Origin: Clavibacter californiensis | Lineage (GTDB): Bacteria; Actinomycetota; Actinomycetes; Actinomycetales; Microbacteriaceae | NCBI RefSeq assembly: GCF_021952865.1 | Contig: NZ_CP040792.1 | Span: 930,001 to 994,000, forward strand | Direction of reading: 5' to 3' | Length of the DNA: 64,000 nt | Part shown: piece after piece, positions 60,218-64,000 of the stretch | Layout: each line of letters begins with the position of its first letter | How positions within the stretch are numbered: the first letter of the stretch is position 1 | Notes under the pieces: model-generated | What the model saw: only the letters and a program-made list of their open reading frames with translations | Databases searched by the model: none | What the model was told of the DNA's origin: nothing | Made by a program: the position numbers and the translations under genes

Positions 60218-61239
60218 ACACGGCCATGCTCGACGACGTCTCCCTCATCGCGCTCCTCGTCGCGATGGGGCTCTACGCGGCCGCGTTCATCGCGTTCGCC
60301 CTCGACCTCGCGCGGCGGTCCGCGCTCGTGGCGGACGCGGCCACCGCCGCGGCACGCCAGCCCTCCGCGGTCGGCGCCACCGCCGCTCGCCGTGGCGGCA
60401 CCGCCACCCTCGAGCGCGAGCCCGCGTCGTCGGGTCGCGACGGCGTCGCCTCCGGTCCGGACGCGCCCGTCTCCGCCGGCCGCTCGGTCAGCCTCAACGT
60501 GGCCATGGTGCTGCTCGTCGTCGGGTTCGTCGCGCACGCCGTCGCGACCGTGCTCCGTGGCCTGGCCGCCTCGCGCGTGCCGTGGGCCAACATGTACGAG
60601 TTCGCCATGACGGGCACGCTGCTCATCCTCAGCGTCTACCTCATCGTGCTCACGCGCCGCGACCTGCGCTTCCTCGGCACCTTCGTCACCGGGCTCATCC
60701 TCATCCTCCTGGGCGTCGCCGTCGTGCAGTACCGCGTCGAGGTGGCGCCGCTGCCGCCGTCGCTGCAGTCGTACTGGCTCGTGATCCACGTCTTCGTCGC
60801 GGCGCTCGGCACGGGCTTCTTCGCGCTCGCCTTCGCGCTGTCCGGCGTGCAGCTGCTGCAGTTCCGCCGGGAGTCGCTCGCCGCCGACGCGCAGGCCGCG
60901 AAGATGCGCTTCCTCGCGACGCTGCCCGACTCCGTCACGCTCGAGTCGATGGCCTACCGCCTCAACATCGTGGGCTTCATCTTCTGGACCTTCACGCTCA
61001 TGGCCGGTGCCATCTGGGCCGAGCGCGCGTGGGGACGCTACTGGGGGTGGGACACCAAGGAGGTCTGGACCTTCATCATCTGGGTGCTCTACGCCGGGTA
61101 CATCCACGCTCGGGCCACGCGCGGCTGGCGCGGGTCGCGCTCGGCGTGGCTGGCCATCATCGGGTTCTCGGCCGTCATGTTCAACTTCGGCGTCGTGAAC
61201 GTGTTCTTCAAGGGGCTGCACACCTACAGCGGGCTGTAG
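60214..61239 (+). CDS. ccsB: cytochrome c biogenesis protein CcsA/ResC (CcsB)
   Basis: The 341-residue heme-handling protein has the tryptophan-rich WWD-type block WGRYWGWDTKEVWTFIIW flanked by conserved His (VIHVFVAALGTGFF; YIHARATRG). A low-complexity Ala/Arg insert lies between helices 1 and 2. It is the last gene of the five-gene operon. Start GTG 60214. Confidence 0.94.
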   Translation: MNTAMLDDVSLIALLVAMGLYAAAFIAFALDLARRSALVADAATAAARQPSAVGATAARRGGTATLEREPASSGRDGVASGPDAPVSAGRSVSLNVAMVLLVVGFVAHAVATVLRGLAASRVPWANMYEFAMTGTLLILSVYLIVLTRRDLRFLGTFVTGLILILLGVAVVQYRVEVAPLPPSLQSYWLVIHVFVAALGTGFFALAFALSGVQLLQFRRESLAADAQAAKMRFLATLPDSVTLESMAYRLNIVGFIFWTFTLMAGAIWAERAWGRYWGWDTKEVWTFIIWVLYAGYIHARATRGWRGSRSAWLAIIGFSAVMFNFGVVNVFFKGLHTYSGL

Positions 61240-61269
61240 GCCGCGCTCGGCCTGCTCGCGTCCGCCGCC

Positions 61270-62253
61270 TCAGGCGCGGGAGAGCACGTCGTGCGTGCGG
61301 CGGATCCGGTCGAGCCACCACTCGCGGCGGTCGGCGTCAGCGGAGTGGGCGTCGAGGAGCCGCGCGTCGGGCGTGACGCGGCGCACGGGGATCCGGCCGT
61401 CGACGGGCTCGAGCGGCTCGGCCACGACGTCCTCGACGAAGAGCGAGACCGTGCCGAGGCCGCAGTCGTGCGGCAGCTCGGGGATCGCGGCGGCGAGGTG
61501 CGCGGCCATCGAGATGCCGACGCTCGTGTCGAGCGCGCTCGAGACCACGACGGGCAGGCCCGCCTCCTGCGTGATCCGCAGCGCGCGATGGATCCCGCCG
61601 AGCGGCTGCGCCTTGATCACCAGCAGGTCGGCGGCTCCTGCTCGCGCGACCCGCAGCGGGTCCTCGGCCTTGCGCACGCTCTCGTCGGCGGCGATCGGCA
61701 CGCCGAGGTGGCGGATCCGCACGCGCAGCTCGGCGAGCTCTTCCACGCTCGCGCAGGGCTGCTCCACGTATTCGAGGTCGTGCCCGGCGAGGGCGTGGAT
61801 CGCGTGCTCGGCCTCGTCGACGTTCCAGGCCGCGTTCGCGTCGATCCGCACCCGGCCCTCGGGACCGAGGAGACGGCGGACCTCGGCGACGCGCGCCACG
61901 TCGTCCGCGAGCGTCGTGCCGCGCTCGGCGACCTTGACCTTCGCGGTGCGGCAGCCGGGGAACCGGGCCAGCACCTCGGCGACGCGAGCGGCCTCGACCG
62001 CCGGGATCGTCGCGTTCACGATCACGTGGTCGCGGCGCGGCGCGGGCGGATCCGTCCAGCCGAAGTCGATCGCGGCCGCGAGCCAGGACGCGGACTCCAC
62101 GTCGTCGTACTCGACGAACGGCGAGAACTCCGTCCAGCCGAGCGGGCCCTGGAAGAGCGCGGCCTCGCGCACGTCGAGGCCGCGGAAGCGCGTGCGGAGC
62201 GGGAGGGCGACGACGCGGGCGGTGGCGAGGAGGTCGTCGAGGGCGGGGAGCAT
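61270..62253 (-). CDS. menC: o-succinylbenzoate synthase
   Basis: This 327-residue enolase-superfamily enzyme of menaquinone synthesis dehydrates SHCHC to o-succinylbenzoate. Catalytic lysine TAKVKVAERG, metal ligands RIDANAAWNVDEAE (Asp), YVEQPC (Glu), IAADESVRK (Asp/Glu), and the second Lys LVIKAQPLGG are all present. Start ATG 62253. It is divergent from menB and convergent with ccsB. Confidence 0.95.
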   Translation of the reverse strand: MLPALDDLLATARVVALPLRTRFRGLDVREAALFQGPLGWTEFSPFVEYDDVESASWLAAAIDFGWTDPPAPRRDHVIVNATIPAVEAARVAEVLARFPGCRTAKVKVAERGTTLADDVARVAEVRRLLGPEGRVRIDANAAWNVDEAEHAIHALAGHDLEYVEQPCASVEELAELRVRIRHLGVPIAADESVRKAEDPLRVARAGAADLLVIKAQPLGGIHRALRITQEAGLPVVVSSALDTSVGISMAAHLAAAIPELPHDCGLGTVSLFVEDVVAEPLEPVDGRIPVRRVTPDARLLDAHSADADRREWWLDRIRRTHDVLSRA

Positions 62254-62307
62254 GGATCCAGCCTCGCACCCGCGGGCGCCCGCCGGGGCGCCGCCTAGGC
62301 TGGACGC

Positions 62308-63219
62308 ATGGTGAAGCAGGTCTCCGACATCCACGATCCCACCCGCTGGCGCGACGTCCCCCTCGCGGAGGGCTTCACCGACATCACGTACCACCACGAC
62401 CTCACCGGCCGCATCGCGCGCATCGCGTTCGACCGGCCCGAGGTGCGCAACGCCTTCCGCCCGCGCACGGTCGACGAGCTGTACCAGGCGCTCGACGACG
62501 CACGGCAGGATCCGCGCATCGGCGTGGTGCTCCTCACCGGCAACGGCCCGAGCCCGAAGGACGGCGGCTGGGCGTTCTGCAGCGGCGGCGACCAGCGGAT
62601 CCGCGGGCGCGACGGCTACAAGTACGCGGAGGGCGAGACCGCGGAGGGCGTCGACCCGGCGCGCGCCGGCCGGCTCCACATCCTCGAGGTGCAGCGCCTC
62701 ATCCGCTTCATGCCCAAGGTCGTCATCGCGGTCGTCCCCGGCTGGGCCGCGGGCGGCGGGCACTCCCTGCACGTCGTGTGCGACCTCACGATCGCCTCGG
62801 CCGAGCACGGTCGCTTCAAGCAGACCGACGCGGACGTCGGCTCGTTCGACGGCGGGTACGGATCCGCGTACTTCGCCCGCCAGGTCGGCCAGAAGTCCGC
62901 GCGCGAGGTGTTCTTCCTGGCCGAGGAGCACAGCGCCCAGCGCATGTACGAGATGGGCGCCGTGAACCGCGTCGTGCCGCACGCCGAGCTCGAGGCGACC
63001 GCGTTGGACTGGGCCGAGACCATCCTCGGGAAGTCGCCCACCGCGATCCGCATGCTCAAGTACGCCTTCAACGCGGTCGACGACGGCATGGTCGGCCAGC
63101 AGGTGTTCGCGGGGGAGGCAACGCGCCTCGCTTACGGGACCGACGAGGCCGTCGAGGGGCGCGACTCCTTCCTCGAGAAGCGCGCGCCCGACTGGTCGCC
63201 GTTCCCGTGGCAGTTCTGA
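62308..63219 (+). CDS. menB: 1,4-dihydroxy-2-naphthoyl-CoA synthase
   Basis: The 303-residue crotonase-fold enzyme closes the second ring of the menaquinone precursor. It contains FCSGGDQRIRGRDGYKYAEG, VPGWAAGGGHSLHVVCDLTIAS and the family-specific DADVGSFDGGYGSAYFARQVG (catalytic Asp and Tyr). TAGGCT (62296-62301) six bases before the ATG gives a leaderless mRNA. menE follows after 19 bases. Confidence 0.96.
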   Translation: MVKQVSDIHDPTRWRDVPLAEGFTDITYHHDLTGRIARIAFDRPEVRNAFRPRTVDELYQALDDARQDPRIGVVLLTGNGPSPKDGGWAFCSGGDQRIRGRDGYKYAEGETAEGVDPARAGRLHILEVQRLIRFMPKVVIAVVPGWAAGGGHSLHVVCDLTIASAEHGRFKQTDADVGSFDGGYGSAYFARQVGQKSAREVFFLAEEHSAQRMYEMGAVNRVVPHAELEATALDWAETILGKSPTAIRMLKYAFNAVDDGMVGQQVFAGEATRLAYGTDEAVEGRDSFLEKRAPDWSPFPWQF

Positions 63220-63238
63220 TCGGCGCGGTCCCGCTCCC

Positions 63239-64000
63239 GTGAGGCGCCTCGAACGGCTGGCCGATTCCGGGGCCGACGTCCTGCCGCTCCTCCGCGCGGC
63301 GCTCGCGGGCGACGGCCCGGCCCTGCTCGCGCGGCCGGTGGACGCTCCCGTCGTCGCCGGCGATCCGCCGCCGCCCGCCGAGGTCGAGCGCCGCGTCGCG
63401 CTCGTGGTCGAGACGTCGGGCACCACCTCCCGGCCCAAGCGCGTCGCGCTGTCGTCGGACGCGCTGCTGGCGAGCGCCGCCGCGTCGCAGGCGGCGCTCG
63501 GGCCGCCCGGGCAGTGGATCCTCGCGCTCCCCACCCACTACATCGCCGGACTCCAGGTGCTCGTGCGCTCGATCGCCGCGGGTACGACGCCCGCGGTCCT
63601 CGCGCCCGGCAGCTTCGACCCGCGCGCGTTCGCGGAGCTGGCCGGGTCGATGGACGCGCGCGTCGCCCGCTACACCTCGCTCGTGCCGACGCAGCTGCAC
63701 CGGCTCGTGGAGGCGGCGGAGGGCGGCGCGGTCGATCACGCCCGCGGGATCCGCGACGCGGTCCGACGCCTCGAGGCGATCCTCGTCGGTGGCCAGGCCA
63801 CGCCCCCGCACCTGGTCGACCGCGCGGCCGCGCTGGGGTGGCGCGTGGTGCGCACCTACGGATCCAGCGAGACCGCGGGCGGCTGCGTGTACGACGGCGT
63901 GCCGGTCGCGACGGCCGAGGTCGCGGTCGTCGACGGCCAGGTCGAGCTCGCCGGCCCGATGCTCGCGGAGGGCTACCTCGGCGACCCGGGAGCGACCGAC
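63239..64000 (+). CDS. menE: o-succinylbenzoate-CoA ligase, 3' end beyond the window
   Basis: The 254 visible codons read as an ANL-superfamily ligase. They show the P-loop ETSGTTSRPKRVALSS, LALPTHYIAGLQVLVRSI, ARYTSLVPTQLHRL, ILVGGQATPPHL and the adenylate motif TYGSSETAGGCVYDG. It would activate o-succinylbenzoate for MenB. The N-terminus is short, as in actinobacterial MenE. Start GTG 63239 directly follows menB. The C-terminal subdomain is missing because the window ends. Confidence 0.93.
   Translation, partial: MRRLERLADSGADVLPLLRAALAGDGPALLARPVDAPVVAGDPPPPAEVERRVALVVETSGTTSRPKRVALSSDALLASAAASQAALGPPGQWILALPTHYIAGLQVLVRSIAAGTTPAVLAPGSFDPRAFAELAGSMDARVARYTSLVPTQLHRLVEAAEGGAVDHARGIRDAVRRLEAILVGGQATPPHLVDRAAALGWRVVRTYGSSETAGGCVYDGVPVATAEVAVVDGQVELAGPMLAEGYLGDPGATD

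Noticed and set aside
61270-63534. 754-codon minus-strand frame reading through menC into menB and menE
   Set aside because: Beyond the menC start at 62253 it is antisense to menB and menE, which have clear motifs.

Overview
The window is chromosomal DNA of a very GC-rich actinobacterium. The best guess is a Microbacteriaceae member close to Clavibacter. The signs are extreme GC in third codon positions, many GTG starts, the tiny ribosomal protein bS22, a TrkH/KtrA potassium system, an archaeal-type AspRS, a Microbacteriaceae-type 110-residue protein (44952-45284), a Pr6Pr membrane protein, and menaquinone plus System II cytochrome c genes. I see no phage, insertion sequence, plasmid or CRISPR signature. 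Most of the window looks like core genome with a few accessory catabolic cassettes. The species assignment is inference.

Layout. 1-9.4 kb: an AlkB-like repair dioxygenase under a perfect LexA box, a Pr6Pr membrane protein, a domain-permuted lipoate ligase, a GNAT enzyme, a Tat lipoprotein amidase, phosphoglucomutase, prephenate dehydratase, SerRS and a HAD phosphatase. 9.5-11.9 kb: tRNA-Ser(UGA), an LCP cell-wall ligase and tRNA-Ser(GCU). 11.9-16.8 kb: a sugar cassette (LacI regulator, ThuA, Gfo/Idh/MocA dehydrogenase) and a GH13 amylase. 17-19 kb: tRNA-Arg(ACG), then a PadR / HAAS-like membrane protein / orphan LuxR-HTH operon. 19-29 kb: a YidC paralogue, AlaX-like editing protein, aldo-keto reductase, acyltransferase, a possible small RNA, panD, YihY, photolyase, a GT2-like membrane protein and MarR. 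29-39.4 kb: a winged-helix regulator with a leader-peptide candidate, upp, tadA, a CDF transporter, proC, KtrAB, ArsR, an excisionase-like regulator, bS22, HAD-IB, a glutaredoxin-like protein and Dabb. 39.4-44 kb: LacI, MFS transporter, alpha/beta hydrolase and SGNH esterase in one operon. 45-55 kb: a second LCP with a small P-loop protein, aspS, pxpABC, a DUF2510 protein and uvrA2. 55-64 kb: a group-2 sigma factor, phosphatase-ResA-CcdA-ResB-ResC, then menC/menB/menE, with menE running off the right edge.

Working together. The last 8 kb serve respiration: cytochrome c maturation next to menaquinone synthesis. AlkB, photolyase and UvrA2 are DNA-damage functions at scattered loci, and only alkB has a visible SOS box. 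pxpABC forms a 5-oxoproline salvage operon. The 39.4-44 kb operon looks built to import and de-esterify an unknown, possibly plant-derived, compound.

Three patterns cut across genes. First, the palindrome GGATCC is strongly over-represented in all reading frames. Second, about 19 genes carry a TANNNT -10 box only 5-7 bases before the start codon, so their mRNAs are probably leaderless. Third, three convergent gene pairs end on one shared CTAG that supplies both stop codons.
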